This document shows positions 45,995-54,309 of a stretch of DNA of 64,000 bases, piece after piece. Position 1 is the stretch's first letter; the number at the start of each line of letters is the position of its first letter. Made by a program: the position numbers and the translations under genes. Below the pieces are notes generated by a model. It ran no database searches. It worked only from the letters and a program-made list of their open reading frames with translations, and was not told where the DNA came from. The stretch is from JAJCYL01 sp040222875 (GTDB lineage: Bacteria; Bacteroidota; Bacteroidia; Cytophagales; Cyclobacteriaceae), in NCBI GenBank assembly GCA_040222875.1, contig JAVKCG010000039.1:108098-172097 (forward strand). Reading direction: 5' to 3'.

Positions 45995-46050
45995 GCATAC
46001 ACACTATGTGAAAATGCATTCAAACGCATTTTACATCAGCGTTGTAAATG
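45995..46050 (+). repeat. attC-like hairpin 2 after the Fic gene
   Basis: This 56-bp stretch folds on itself: ATGTgAAAATGC (lower-case base bulged) pairs with GCATTTTACAT around an 8-nt loop. It is bounded by GCATACACAC and GCGTTGTAAATG. A bulged base in one arm is a feature of single-stranded attC recognition. It could simply be a terminator-like hairpin of the Fic mRNA, though no T tail follows. Confidence 0.4.
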
Positions 46051-46135
46051 AAAATTGTTTTGCCGGGAAACAAGATCGCAAGATCCCGTCCAATACGGAG
46101 CAAACACCATTGGGCCTTTCAATTAACTTAGTGCC

Positions 46136-46999
46136 TTAACAGAACTTCTTCAAAGTCGCTTTGATACCAGCGAGATACGAGGTTCCGAATAAGTTCAGGT
46201 GAACCAGTGAAGGGTACAAATTGTAGATTTCAAAGCGTTCTTCGTACCCTGGTTCCATTGGGTAAGCCTCTTGATAGCTTTGATAAAATTCGGTGCTGAA
46301 ACCTCCAAACATCGTGGTGAATGCCAGTTCAATTTCCCTATGACCGAAGTAAACTGCCGGGTCAATTATACAGGCCTCTCCTTCTGAATCTACTATCACA
46401 TTTCCACTCCAGAGGTCACCATGTAATAGTGCAGGCGGTTCTAGTGTGAGCAAATCTGGCAGCTTGTCAAAAAGTTGATCAAAATTGTTAAGAATACTGA
46501 CATCCATAAACGAATTAGCTTTCGCTAACTCCAGTTGAACCTTGAGCCGATTTTGGATGAAAAAATCAATCCAATCTTTATTTGGGTCGTTGTATTGATC
46601 AAGGCTTCCAATAAAATTATCATGTTCAAGCCCGAATGTAGGCTGAGTAACTCGGTGCATTTGAGCCAGCTTCACACCTAAATTCTCCCAATATTTTTCA
46701 GATTGAAGGCCAGCCTCGATAAAGCTCATTAGCAAATAATCTATACCAGCCTCTTTGCCAAATCCTACCACTTTCGGAATAGTAATTTCGCTGTTTTGAC
46801 TCAGGATATTTAAACCTGCAGCTTCCGTTTCGAACATTCCGAAAGCACTGACATTGGATTTCAAAAAGTACTGACCCTTTGAGGTTTGCAGTTTAAATCC
46901 ATTATGGATGCAGCCGCCCCCAACGGACGTGGTTTGATGGAGCTCACAACCGCCTAGTTCTTTTTCTAAAATTGACTGAATTGTTGATTTATCAATCAC
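46136..46999 (-). CDS. Fructosamine kinase family protein
   Basis: This 287-residue kinase-fold protein has the family's glycine-rich SVGGGCIHNGFKL, Lys47 in GQYFLKSN, and the catalytic HGDLWSGN at residues 193-200 with Asp195. Asp213 in IIDPAVYFGHREIELA takes the DFG-like metal position. It phosphorylates ketoamines (fructosamines, ribulosamines) on proteins or small molecules and so serves deglycation. Its start overlaps by 8 bp the end of the LMW phosphatase gene upstream, a pairing often seen for this family and probably functional. Confidence 0.93.
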   Translation of the reverse strand: MIDKSTIQSILEKELGGCELHQTTSVGGGCIHNGFKLQTSKGQYFLKSNVSAFGMFETEAAGLNILSQNSEITIPKVVGFGKEAGIDYLLMSFIEAGLQSEKYWENLGVKLAQMHRVTQPTFGLEHDNFIGSLDQYNDPNKDWIDFFIQNRLKVQLELAKANSFMDVSILNNFDQLFDKLPDLLTLEPPALLHGDLWSGNVIVDSEGEACIIDPAVYFGHREIELAFTTMFGGFSTEFYQSYQEAYPMEPGYEERFEIYNLYPSLVHLNLFGTSYLAGIKATLKKFC

Positions 47000-47471
47000 T
47001 GGTCAAGCTGTGCTTTTCAACCAAATACCTCAGTAAATTTTGACAGGATTCATTCAAAAGGCCGTAAATGTGATCGAAGCCATCGGTGCCACCATAATAG
47101 GGGTCGGGTACGTCATCATTAGATTTTTCATCGTCAAATGCCTGCATTTTAAAAACATTTTCCCCTTCAGTTCCTCCTAATTTTAAAACATTACCGAGGT
47201 TTTCATCATCCATTACCATAATGTAATCGAATAGCTCAAAATCCTGAATCTTGAACTGCCTGGCCTTATGGTGGATGGGGATGCCATGCTTTTGGACACA
47301 TTCAATTGTTCTCATATCAGGGTTACTACCTACATGATAGGCCGCCGTACCAGCTGAGTCTACCTCAATTTGAGAAGTAAGGCCTGCCTCAACAACCATC
47401 TTTTTAAATACTGCATCTGCCATTGGTGATCTACAAATATTGCCCAGGCATACAAAAACTACTCTAACCAT
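46992..47471 (-). CDS. Low-molecular-weight protein-tyrosine phosphatase
   Basis: This 159-residue protein has the P-loop VCLGNICRSP at its N-terminus (catalytic Cys8, Arg14) and the general-acid loop DDVPDPYYGG with its Asp near residue 127. These are the two hallmark elements of the family. It may dephosphorylate ketoamine-phosphates or phosphotyrosine proteins. Operon with the fructosamine kinase, overlapping it by 8 bp. Confidence 0.95.
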   Translation of the reverse strand: MVRVVFVCLGNICRSPMADAVFKKMVVEAGLTSQIEVDSAGTAAYHVGSNPDMRTIECVQKHGIPIHHKARQFKIQDFELFDYIMVMDDENLGNVLKLGGTEGENVFKMQAFDDEKSNDDVPDPYYGGTDGFDHIYGLLNESCQNLLRYLVEKHSLTSD

Positions 47472-47581
47472 TTACTTTCAATTAAATCAATAAAATATTT
47501 TAAGTAAGGGGTTACCTTTTAATATGTACCCGTATTTAGAAGTACATAACACAAATTTATTCATACACCTGTTTAACATTT

Positions 47582-47616
47582 AAAGAAAGCCTCTCACATG
47601 AGAGGCTTTCTTTTTT
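47582..47616. terminator. Strong terminator hairpin after outer membrane protein gene
   Basis: AAAGAAAGCCTCTC pairs with GAGAGGCTTTCTTT around a short loop, with T tails possible on both strands. It lies 3 bp after the stop of the gene at 47619. Confidence 0.85.
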
Positions 47617-47618
47617 GC

Positions 47619-48317
47619 TTAATTTTCAACAGCCTGGAGCTTTTCCCCGAAAAAAAACAGGTATGCAACACTGATTCCATAGATGGTATGATGGGAGTTG
47701 TCAGGAATTCCGGAATCGAGGGTTACAGGATCCAGGAAATTGCTTAAATCTGCGGTAATATGCCCTTCAACCTGAAATGCACCAAATGAAAACTCCCTGA
47801 ATAACCCCCCGCTTACCTTTAGCCCATAACTAAGTCTTCTATCCCGGGCATTATCGTATAAATAGGTTGTCCTTGGGTTCATAAAAGTTTCCTCATCGAA
47901 AGGACCTGTGGTTTTATGAGACAGCAACCACCCAACAAATGGCCCCATATTAGCCATATACTGCCATTTCTTTTTTCCAAGGTATACATTGAACATAAAG
48001 GGTAATTCGAGATAATTAAAAAGGGACTTAGCCCTGTCGAAAGGGTCAGCAAACTGCGTGATATAACCTTTTTGTGTAAAATTAAATTCGGCCTGCAGCC
48101 CCAGGTGAGGTCGTGGAAAGTATTTGATTATCAATCCACCAGATGGCCCAAAGGTCTGAACTGTGGCCTCCCTTGTTAATAATACTGTATGATTCAGACT
48201 AGCGCTGAGGGTGTTGTACCCGCCCCGCAAACCCACATACCACTCATGCTGGGCTTGTATTTCAAAGCTGAATAGGCCGAAATAAATAAATAAAAGGACA
48301 ATGCCCTTATGCATCAA
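47619..48317 (-). CDS. Outer membrane beta-barrel protein, PorT-like
   Basis: This 232-residue protein has a signal peptide (cleavage near EIQAQ), then WYVGLRGGYNTLSAS and about eight amphipathic strands with alternating aromatics, ending YGISVAYLFFFGE. This fits the PorT / outer-membrane barrel domain family. There are no partner genes nearby. The function cannot be read from the sequence. Confidence 0.72.
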   Translation of the reverse strand: MMHKGIVLLFIYFGLFSFEIQAQHEWYVGLRGGYNTLSASLNHTVLLTREATVQTFGPSGGLIIKYFPRPHLGLQAEFNFTQKGYITQFADPFDRAKSLFNYLELPFMFNVYLGKKKWQYMANMGPFVGWLLSHKTTGPFDEETFMNPRTTYLYDNARDRRLSYGLKVSGGLFREFSFGAFQVEGHITADLSNFLDPVTLDSGIPDNSHHTIYGISVAYLFFFGEKLQAVEN

Positions 48318-48332
48318 TTAAAGTAAGTAACC

Positions 48333-48476
48333 TTATTTTTTCTTCTTTGCGGTTTTTTTTGCTGCCTTTTTAGGAGGCGCTTCCAGGTTAACCTTATTGG
48401 TTTTTTTGGGTCGTCGAACGCCATAACTACCAATGGCTATTTTACCTTTTTTGGTTTTTTTATCTCCTTTTCCCAT
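48333..48476 (-). CDS. 30S ribosomal protein THX
   Basis: This 47-residue, very basic protein begins MGKGDKKTKKGKIAIGSYG, followed by VRRPKK and an Ala/Lys-rich tail. This is the THX (bTHX) family of small 30S proteins, in which GKGDKKTKKGKI and GxYGxxRP are conserved. It fills a hole in the 30S head. It is below usual gene-length limits and easily missed. It sits between the RelA/SpoT gene (59 bp downstream of its stop) and the outer-membrane protein gene, all on the same strand. Confidence 0.93.
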   Translation of the reverse strand: MGKGDKKTKKGKIAIGSYGVRRPKKTNKVNLEAPPKKAAKKTAKKKK

Positions 48477-48535
48477 GCTTTAGAATTTAGTGACTTGCAA
48501 ATTAGTTGCTTGGCGACTAAAATTGAAAAGGGTAG

Positions 48536-50755
48536 TTAGTTATCAAATCGGCTTACGGCAACTACATCGTCAATATTGGCAAGCTTCTGCATCAAAGTTT
48601 TTAAGTGAATGGTGTCATTCACATATAATTTGATGTTTCCTCTGAATATGCCATCGTCAGTATCAATTGTAAACGATCGCATATTCACTTTCAGTTCACC
48701 GGAAATCACCGTGGTGATGTCGTTAATCATTCCAATTCTATCGGTACCTTCAATTCTCAGTCCGGCCAGGAACGCTATTTCTTGTTGAGATGTCCACTTG
48801 GCCTTTACAACCCTGTAGCCATAATTAGACATTAACTCAATTGCATTTGGGCAAGTGGTTCTGTGGATCTTGATGCCTTCTGAAACGGTAACGAATCCGA
48901 AAACTTCATCTCCTGCGATTGGGTTGCAACATTTAGCCAGCGTGTAATCAACTACATCCATATCCTCACCAATAAGCAGCATATCAGTATCCTTATCTTT
49001 CCCCTTCTTTTCAACTAATTGCTTTTTTAAAGATTTGGTATCTGAAATAGCTGTTTTTGGTTTTTTGGATCGCTCATGCCGATAATCCTTAAATTTCTTT
49101 ATTTCACTGTGGTTGATCTTTCCTTTACCGATTTGATAAAAAAGATCCAGTGGGGTCTTTTCGTTAAAAAACTCCGTGAGCTGTTCAATCACGAGGCTGT
49201 TAAGGGATATTTTTAACTGTTTAAGTTTTCTCTTCACAATTTCCTTCCCGTCGATTGCATATTGTTTTTTCTCCCCTTTGAGGTAGTCCTTGATTTTAGA
49301 TTTCGCTTTTGAGCTGACAACAAAGCGCAACCAATCTTCACTTGGTTTTTGTTTTGACGATGTTAGAACTTCTACCTGGTCCCCATTTTTTAGTTTATGA
49401 CTTAATGAAACCAGCCGCTGGTTTACCTTGGCCCCAATGCACCTTGCCCCAACTTCAGTGTGGATATCAAAGGCGAAATCAAGAGCTGTCGCACCATTAG
49501 GGAGTGTTTTTAAGTCACCCTTAGGTGTAAAGGCAAAAACCTCCTCGTTGAAAAAATTCCCCCGGAAATCGTCTAAAAACTCAATTGCATTGGAATCATT
49601 CTGTTCCAGCGTATCCCTCACCCGCTTAATCCACTCCTCCAATCCTGATTCATTCGCCGTTGGTGTGTTGTCTTTATACTTCCAATGTGCGGCATAACCT
49701 TTTTCTGCAATGTCATCCATCCTGCGGCTGCGAATCTGTACCTCCACCCATTTGCCTGTGTCACTCATAACCGTCGTATGCAACGACTCATAACCATTGG
49801 CCTTGGGGGTGCTAATCCAATCACGTAGTCGGTCAGGGTTGGGCTGGTAGAAGTCGGTTACAATTGAATAAACCTGCCAGCACACCGCTTTTTCTTTTTC
49901 CGGTCTTGTTTTGATGATAATCCTGATGGCAAAAAGGTCATAAACTTCCTCAAACGAAACATTTTGTTTTTGCATTTTGCTCCAAATGGAGAAAATGGAC
50001 TTCATCCTACCTTTTATTTCAACATCGAAACCAGCATCTTTTAAAGCCTTCTGTATTGGTCCTATAAAATTTCTTACGAATTTTTTCCTCGGGTCCTGGG
50101 TCTCATCAATTTTAGAGATGATTTCTTTGTAAACATCAGACTCGGAATACTTCAAATGAAGATCTTCAAGTTCGGTTTTGATGGCATATAGGCCCAGCCT
50201 GTGGGCAAGGGGCGCATAGATATAAAGGGTTTCTGATGAAATTTTGAGTTGCTTGTTTCGAGGCATACTATCAAGCGTCCTCATGTTGTGCAGTCTGTCT
50301 GCTAGCTTGATGAGAATCACCCTTACATCTTCAGATAGGGTGAGGAGCATTTTGCGGAAGTTCTCTGCCTGTTGAGAACTGCCATATTCAAAAACACCGG
50401 AAATTTTCGTTAACCCATCAATAATCCGGGTCACCTTAGGCCCAAAATCCCTTTCGATATCTTCAAGTTCAATTTCTGTATCTTCTACTGTGTCATGAAG
50501 AAGTGCGGAAATTATCGAGGTAGTCCCTAAACCTATTTCTTCAACACAAATTTGAGCGACAGCTAATGGGTGAAGTATGTAGGGCTCACCAGACTTTCGT
50601 CGCATGTCTTGATGTGCCTCAAGGGATGTATTGAAGGCTTTTCTGATTAACCTTGCATCACCGTCTTTTAGTAGTGGCTTGGCATGTCTGAGTAATTTTC
50701 TATACCGTTTAACAATCTCCTTATTCTCCTCTCCTATCTCTGCAACTACCATCAA
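48536..50755 (-). CDS. Bifunctional (p)ppGpp synthetase/hydrolase, RelA/SpoT family
   Basis: This 739-residue alarmone enzyme has all four regions. An HD hydrolase domain contains HPLAVAQI and LLHDTVEDTE with His87-Asp88. The synthetase domain contains GRMKSIFSIWSKM, then STPKANGYESLHTTVM. The TGS domain starts near residue 400 (VFAFTPKGDLKTLPNGATAL), and an ACT domain ends the protein (IEGTDRIGMINDITTVI). The HD pair is intact, so it can hydrolyse as well as make (p)ppGpp. Symbols relA and spoT are both used for such single bifunctional enzymes (Rel). Confidence 0.95.
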   Translation of the reverse strand: MMVVAEIGEENKEIVKRYRKLLRHAKPLLKDGDARLIRKAFNTSLEAHQDMRRKSGEPYILHPLAVAQICVEEIGLGTTSIISALLHDTVEDTEIELEDIERDFGPKVTRIIDGLTKISGVFEYGSSQQAENFRKMLLTLSEDVRVILIKLADRLHNMRTLDSMPRNKQLKISSETLYIYAPLAHRLGLYAIKTELEDLHLKYSESDVYKEIISKIDETQDPRKKFVRNFIGPIQKALKDAGFDVEIKGRMKSIFSIWSKMQKQNVSFEEVYDLFAIRIIIKTRPEKEKAVCWQVYSIVTDFYQPNPDRLRDWISTPKANGYESLHTTVMSDTGKWVEVQIRSRRMDDIAEKGYAAHWKYKDNTPTANESGLEEWIKRVRDTLEQNDSNAIEFLDDFRGNFFNEEVFAFTPKGDLKTLPNGATALDFAFDIHTEVGARCIGAKVNQRLVSLSHKLKNGDQVEVLTSSKQKPSEDWLRFVVSSKAKSKIKDYLKGEKKQYAIDGKEIVKRKLKQLKISLNSLVIEQLTEFFNEKTPLDLFYQIGKGKINHSEIKKFKDYRHERSKKPKTAISDTKSLKKQLVEKKGKDKDTDMLLIGEDMDVVDYTLAKCCNPIAGDEVFGFVTVSEGIKIHRTTCPNAIELMSNYGYRVVKAKWTSQQEIAFLAGLRIEGTDRIGMINDITTVISGELKVNMRSFTIDTDDGIFRGNIKLYVNDTIHLKTLMQKLANIDDVVAVSRFDN

Positions 50756-50808
50756 TTATTTTAGTTGATTTAGTGATTAACTTATAGGTATCAAAAAATT
50801 TTATTTAC

Positions 50809-50816
50809 TAACTTTG
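50809..50816 (+). promoter_or_regulatory. Candidate -7 box of tRNA-Leu
   Basis: TAACTTTG fits the Bacteroidota TANNTTTG consensus and lies 18 bp before the tRNA. A matching TTTG at -33 is not clear. Confidence 0.5.
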
Positions 50817-50834
50817 CACTCCAAATTTTGAGCA

Positions 50835-50916
50835 GCGGATGTGGCGAAATTGGTAGACGCACTAGACTTAGGATCTAGCGCCGCGAGGCATGGGGGTTCG
50901 AGTCCCTTCATCCGCA
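50835..50916 (+). tRNA. tRNA-Leu (anticodon TAG)
   Basis: Acceptor GCGGATG pairs with CATCCGC. The anticodon stem CTAGA/TCTAG encloses CTTAGGA, giving TAG. A long variable arm (class II) follows, then the T loop GGTTCGAGTCC. All are typical of leucine tRNA. The CCA end is not encoded. Confidence 0.97.
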
Positions 50917-50920
50917 CACC

Positions 50921-50956
50921 AACCCTCGGTCCTTCGTCTACGGTCTGAGGGTTTTT
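50921..50956 (+). terminator. Terminator after tRNA-Leu
   Basis: AACCCTC pairs with GAGGGTT, with a further inner pairing in the loop, followed by TTTTT. It lies 5 bp after the tRNA and 30 bp before the tig start. Confidence 0.75.
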
Positions 50957-50986
50957 ATTTATGTACAAATCTAAAATCATATAATC

Positions 50987-52324
50987 TTGGAAATTGCCCT
51001 AAACAAAATCACCTCCACCGAGGCCCTTATTAAAATTAAATTAAAGGAGGATGATTATCAACACAAGGTTGATGAAAAAATAAAGCAATACAGCAAAAAG
51101 GCTAACATCAAAGGCTTCCGGCAGGGTATGGTGCCTAAAGGGGTGATAAAGAAGATGTATGGCAAATCAATTATTGCTGAAGAAATTAATGAACTACTTT
51201 CAAAAAAGCTCAATGACTACATAAAGGAGAATGATCTACCAATAATCACTGACCCTGAGCCTAACAGAGAAAGTATAGAGCGCATTGACTGGGATCACCA
51301 AAATGAGTTTGAGTTTGAATACAACATTGGTATGGCTGGTGAATATCAGCTAAAACCAGAAAAAATTTCAGTCAACAGGTATTCAATTAAGGTAGATAAG
51401 AAGTTGATTGATGAAACAATCGACAATCTTAAAAAACAGCATGGGGAGATGACTAATCCCGATGAAAGTGCAGAAGGAGATATCCTTTTTGGTGATATAA
51501 AGCACCTGGCGTCTGAAACCACTAATACCCATGCACTTGATTTAGAAAAAATTGATAAGAAAGAAAGAAAAAAATTCATCGGATTAAAGAAAGGTGATAC
51601 TATAAACTTCGAACTAAAAGAAGCAATCAAGGATTCCCACGAAGCATCACACTTGGTGGGAGTATCAGAAGATGAGTATAAAAAGATGAAAGGTGATTTT
51701 GAGTTCGTAGTTAAAAATGTGAACCGACAAAATCCAGCTGAGATAACTCAGGAATTCTTTGATAAAATATTTGGCCCAGGAGGAGTCTCTACCGAAGAAG
51801 AGTTCCGAAGTAAAGTTGAGGAATCAATTAAATCAAATTATAAGCGAGAGACTGAGTCATTCGTTGAAAAATCTATCCAGAAAACCCTTCTGGATAAAAC
51901 CAAAATTGAGCTGCCTGAAGAGTTCTTGAAAAGCAAACTTATTGAAAGAACGAAAACCGATGAAGAGCTCACATCAGAATACATTGAAGAGCATTTCGAC
52001 GACTATTTAAAGGATATAAAATGGTCCCTTTTTCAAAACAGGATTATTAAAGAAGCTGATTTGAAAGTGGAGCATGAGGAGGTGGTTGAAAAAGCTAAAG
52101 AATTGATCAGGCAGCAATTTGGTGCTTCACCGCAGTTTGCCGACCAGCTTGAGGGAAGCATTGACCAATTTGCACAGAATTATCTCACTGCCGAGGAGGG
52201 TAAAAATTACCGCCAGCTCTACTCAAACCTAATTGGCGAAAAAGTGTTCGACAACCTTAAGGAAAAAGTTAGCATTAAAGAGAAAAGCATTTCTGCTGAA
52301 GATTTCAGCAAACTTGAGCTATAA
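50987..52324 (+). CDS. tig: Trigger factor (ribosome-associated chaperone)
   Basis: This 445-residue protein has an N-terminal ribosome-binding domain with KKANIKGFRQGMVPKGVIKK (the GFRxGxxP signature at about residue 43), a middle peptidyl-prolyl isomerase-like region, and a long helical C-terminal arm. It binds nascent chains at the ribosome exit. A TTG start at 50987 gives the family's MEIALNKI beginning; no ATG gives a complete N-terminus. First gene of the tig-clpP-clpX group, which is widely conserved. Confidence 0.93.
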   Translation: MEIALNKITSTEALIKIKLKEDDYQHKVDEKIKQYSKKANIKGFRQGMVPKGVIKKMYGKSIIAEEINELLSKKLNDYIKENDLPIITDPEPNRESIERIDWDHQNEFEFEYNIGMAGEYQLKPEKISVNRYSIKVDKKLIDETIDNLKKQHGEMTNPDESAEGDILFGDIKHLASETTNTHALDLEKIDKKERKKFIGLKKGDTINFELKEAIKDSHEASHLVGVSEDEYKKMKGDFEFVVKNVNRQNPAEITQEFFDKIFGPGGVSTEEEFRSKVEESIKSNYKRETESFVEKSIQKTLLDKTKIELPEEFLKSKLIERTKTDEELTSEYIEEHFDDYLKDIKWSLFQNRIIKEADLKVEHEEVVEKAKELIRQQFGASPQFADQLEGSIDQFAQNYLTAEEGKNYRQLYSNLIGEKVFDNLKEKVSIKEKSISAEDFSKLEL

Positions 52325-52335
52325 TTAAACGTTTT

Positions 52336-52374
52336 ACTTGGCAGTTTGAATTACTTTGAGGCCAAGCCTTTTTA
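52336..52374 (+). terminator. Possible terminator after tig
   Basis: ACTTGGC pairs with GCCAAGC around an 18-nt loop with a CTTTTTATTT tail. The loop is long, so read-through to clpP is likely. Confidence 0.4.
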
Positions 52375-52403
52375 TTTAAATTTGTTTGTAATACTTACTT
52401 GAA

Positions 52404-53081
52404 ATGATCAATAGAGAAGAATTTAGAAAATTTGCTGTAAAACATCAGGGTTTACCCGGATCATACATCGACAGTTATACTCAAAAAGTTGAAAATATGA
52501 CCCGGTCTGTAATTGAAGAACGCCCAACCAGGTTTGCTGAAATTGATGTTTTTTCAAGATTGATCATGGATAGGATCGTTTTCCTTGGCATGCAGGTTGA
52601 CGACTTAATCGCTAATATTATCACTGCCCAACTTCTTTTCTTGGAGTCTGTAGATTCAACTAAGGACGTTTTGCTTTATATAAATAGCCCAGGTGGTTCT
52701 GTATATGCGGGTTTAGGCATATACGACACAATGCAGTACGTTAAACCAGATGTCGCAACAATCTGTACCGGATTAGCGGCGTCAATGGGTGCTGTATTAT
52801 TAGCTGGTGGTGCAGAAAAGAAGCGATCAGCTTTGCCTCATGCCAGAATAATGATTCACCAACCAATGTCTGGAATGCAGGGTCAATTAACTGACATGGA
52901 AATTTCATTAAGGCAGACACAAGAAGTAAGAAATGACCTTTATGAAATATTAGCCAGGCATAGTGGTAAAACTTTTAAAGAAATTGAAAAGGACTCTGAC
53001 AGGGACTACTGGATGCGGGCAACTGCAGCAAAAGAGTATGGTTTGATCGATGAAGTCCTTGAGAGAAAAGATGGAAAATAA
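52404..53081 (+). CDS. clpP: ATP-dependent Clp protease proteolytic subunit
   Basis: ClpP is the serine peptidase of the ClpXP complex, forming a double heptamer. The 225-residue protein has all three catalytic residues in their usual motifs: Ser127 in TGLAASMGA, His152 in MIHQPMSG, and Asp in DSDRDYWM. It has a 40-residue N-terminal extension before the family core, as usual in Bacteroidota. It is directly followed by clpX, whose start is at or just after its stop codon. Confidence 0.96.
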   Translation: MINREEFRKFAVKHQGLPGSYIDSYTQKVENMTRSVIEERPTRFAEIDVFSRLIMDRIVFLGMQVDDLIANIITAQLLFLESVDSTKDVLLYINSPGGSVYAGLGIYDTMQYVKPDVATICTGLAASMGAVLLAGGAEKKRSALPHARIMIHQPMSGMQGQLTDMEISLRQTQEVRNDLYEILARHSGKTFKEIEKDSDRDYWMRATAAKEYGLIDEVLERKDGK

Positions 53082-53082
53082 T

Positions 53083-54309
53083 ATGGCCCAGGTTACTTGT
53101 TCATTTTGTGGTAGAAGTAAAAAGGATGTCGACTTGATGATTTCTGGCATCCATGCCCACATATGTGACAAGTGCATTACCCAAGCCCAGCAAATACTTC
53201 AGGAGGAGTTGCGCACTAAAAACAGTCAACCAACACCAAAATTTAATCTGTTAAAACCACGGCAAATCAAGGAGCACCTCGATCAGTTTGTTGTGGGCCA
53301 GAATGAAGCCAAGAAAGTAATAAGTGTAGCTGTTTATAATCATTACAAGCGTTTATCGCAGCCGAAAGACGATGAGGAGGTGATAATAGAAAAGTCAAAC
53401 ATTGTGATGGTTGGCGAAACTGGCACTGGTAAAACATATCTGGCTAAAACCTTGGCCAAAGTTCTCCAGGTGCCCTTTTGCATAGCTGATGCTACTGTAT
53501 TAACCGAGGCGGGTTATGTAGGCGAAGATGTTGAAAGCATATTGACCAGGTTGCTACAGTCAGCTAATTACGAGGTTGAATCGGCTGAAAGAGGTATTGT
53601 ATACATTGATGAGATTGACAAGATTGCGAGGAAATCAGACAACCCGTCAATTACCAGGGATGTCAGTGGTGAAGGCGTTCAGCAGGCTTTACTTAAGCTT
53701 TTAGAGGGCACTTCAGTTAATGTGCCACCTCAAGGAGGAAGAAAGCACCCTGATCAAAAAATGATCAGTGTCAATACTGAAAACATCTTATTTATATGCG
53801 GTGGTGCCTTTGACGGAATCAGTAGGGTAATTGCCAATAGGCTGAATACCAGGCCAATAGGTTTCTCATCAAAAGACGATGACTTTGGAAGCGTAGATAA
53901 GAGTAACTTCCTTAAATATATCAACGCTCAAGACTTGAAGTCCTACGGCCTGATACCCGAACTAATTGGCCGTGTTCCGGTTTTAACTCATTTGAACCCT
54001 CTTACAAAAGAGACGCTTCTCAAAATACTTACTGAGCCTAAAAATGCGCTCACAAAGCAGTATAAAAAGCTTTTTGAAATGGAGGGTGTTGAGATTAAGT
54101 TCAATGACAGCGCATTAAAATACATTGTAGAAAAAGCCATGGATTATAAGCTAGGGGCTAGAGGTCTACGATCAATCTGTGAGGCTATCGTGACTGATGC
54201 GATGTTTGAAATACCATCAGGAACAGAATCGAAGGAGCTGGTAATAACAAAAAGTTACGCGGAACAGCAATTTGAAAAGTCAGGATTGAGCAAGCTTAGG
54301 GCTGCTTAG
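53083..54309 (+). CDS. clpX: ATP-dependent Clp protease ATP-binding subunit ClpX
   Basis: This is the AAA+ unfoldase of ClpXP. The 408-residue reading starts with MAQVTCSFCGRSK, the family's usual N-terminus, with the zinc-binding pair CSFC and CDKC. It has Walker A GETGTGKT, Walker B GIVYIDEIDK and the C-terminal sensor 2 GARGLRSI. A second possible ATG at 53071 would overlap the clpP stop. Its 3' end overlaps the convergent lpxB gene by 14 bp. Confidence 0.96.
   Translation: MAQVTCSFCGRSKKDVDLMISGIHAHICDKCITQAQQILQEELRTKNSQPTPKFNLLKPRQIKEHLDQFVVGQNEAKKVISVAVYNHYKRLSQPKDDEEVIIEKSNIVMVGETGTGKTYLAKTLAKVLQVPFCIADATVLTEAGYVGEDVESILTRLLQSANYEVESAERGIVYIDEIDKIARKSDNPSITRDVSGEGVQQALLKLLEGTSVNVPPQGGRKHPDQKMISVNTENILFICGGAFDGISRVIANRLNTRPIGFSSKDDDFGSVDKSNFLKYINAQDLKSYGLIPELIGRVPVLTHLNPLTKETLLKILTEPKNALTKQYKKLFEMEGVEIKFNDSALKYIVEKAMDYKLGARGLRSICEAIVTDAMFEIPSGTESKELVITKSYAEQQFEKSGLSKLRAA

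Larger units (their letters stand above)
43433..46050 (+). other. Cassette-like accessory region (secreted protein and Fic protein)
   Basis: Two genes in the same orientation are each followed by a hairpin with similar ends. The left border is TTGTTGTATGCC (43433-43444), whose exact complement GGCATACAACAA is at 44154-44165 after the first gene. The hairpin 44154-44325 ends GCGTTGAATGTAATT, and the one at 45995-46050 runs from GCATACACAC to GCGTTGTAAATG. This is the arrangement of gene-attC units in integrons, but no integrase is present and box consensus is only partly met. The codon use of the Fic gene looks more A/T-rich than that of its neighbours. Confidence 0.4.

Noticed and set aside
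43433..46050. A complete integron platform
   Set aside because: No integrase, attI or promoter Pc is visible in the window. Only cassette-like ends are supported.
54296..54309. 14-bp overlap of clpX and lpxB 3' ends as an antisense control point
   Set aside because: Short convergent overlaps are common and nothing else here suggests control.
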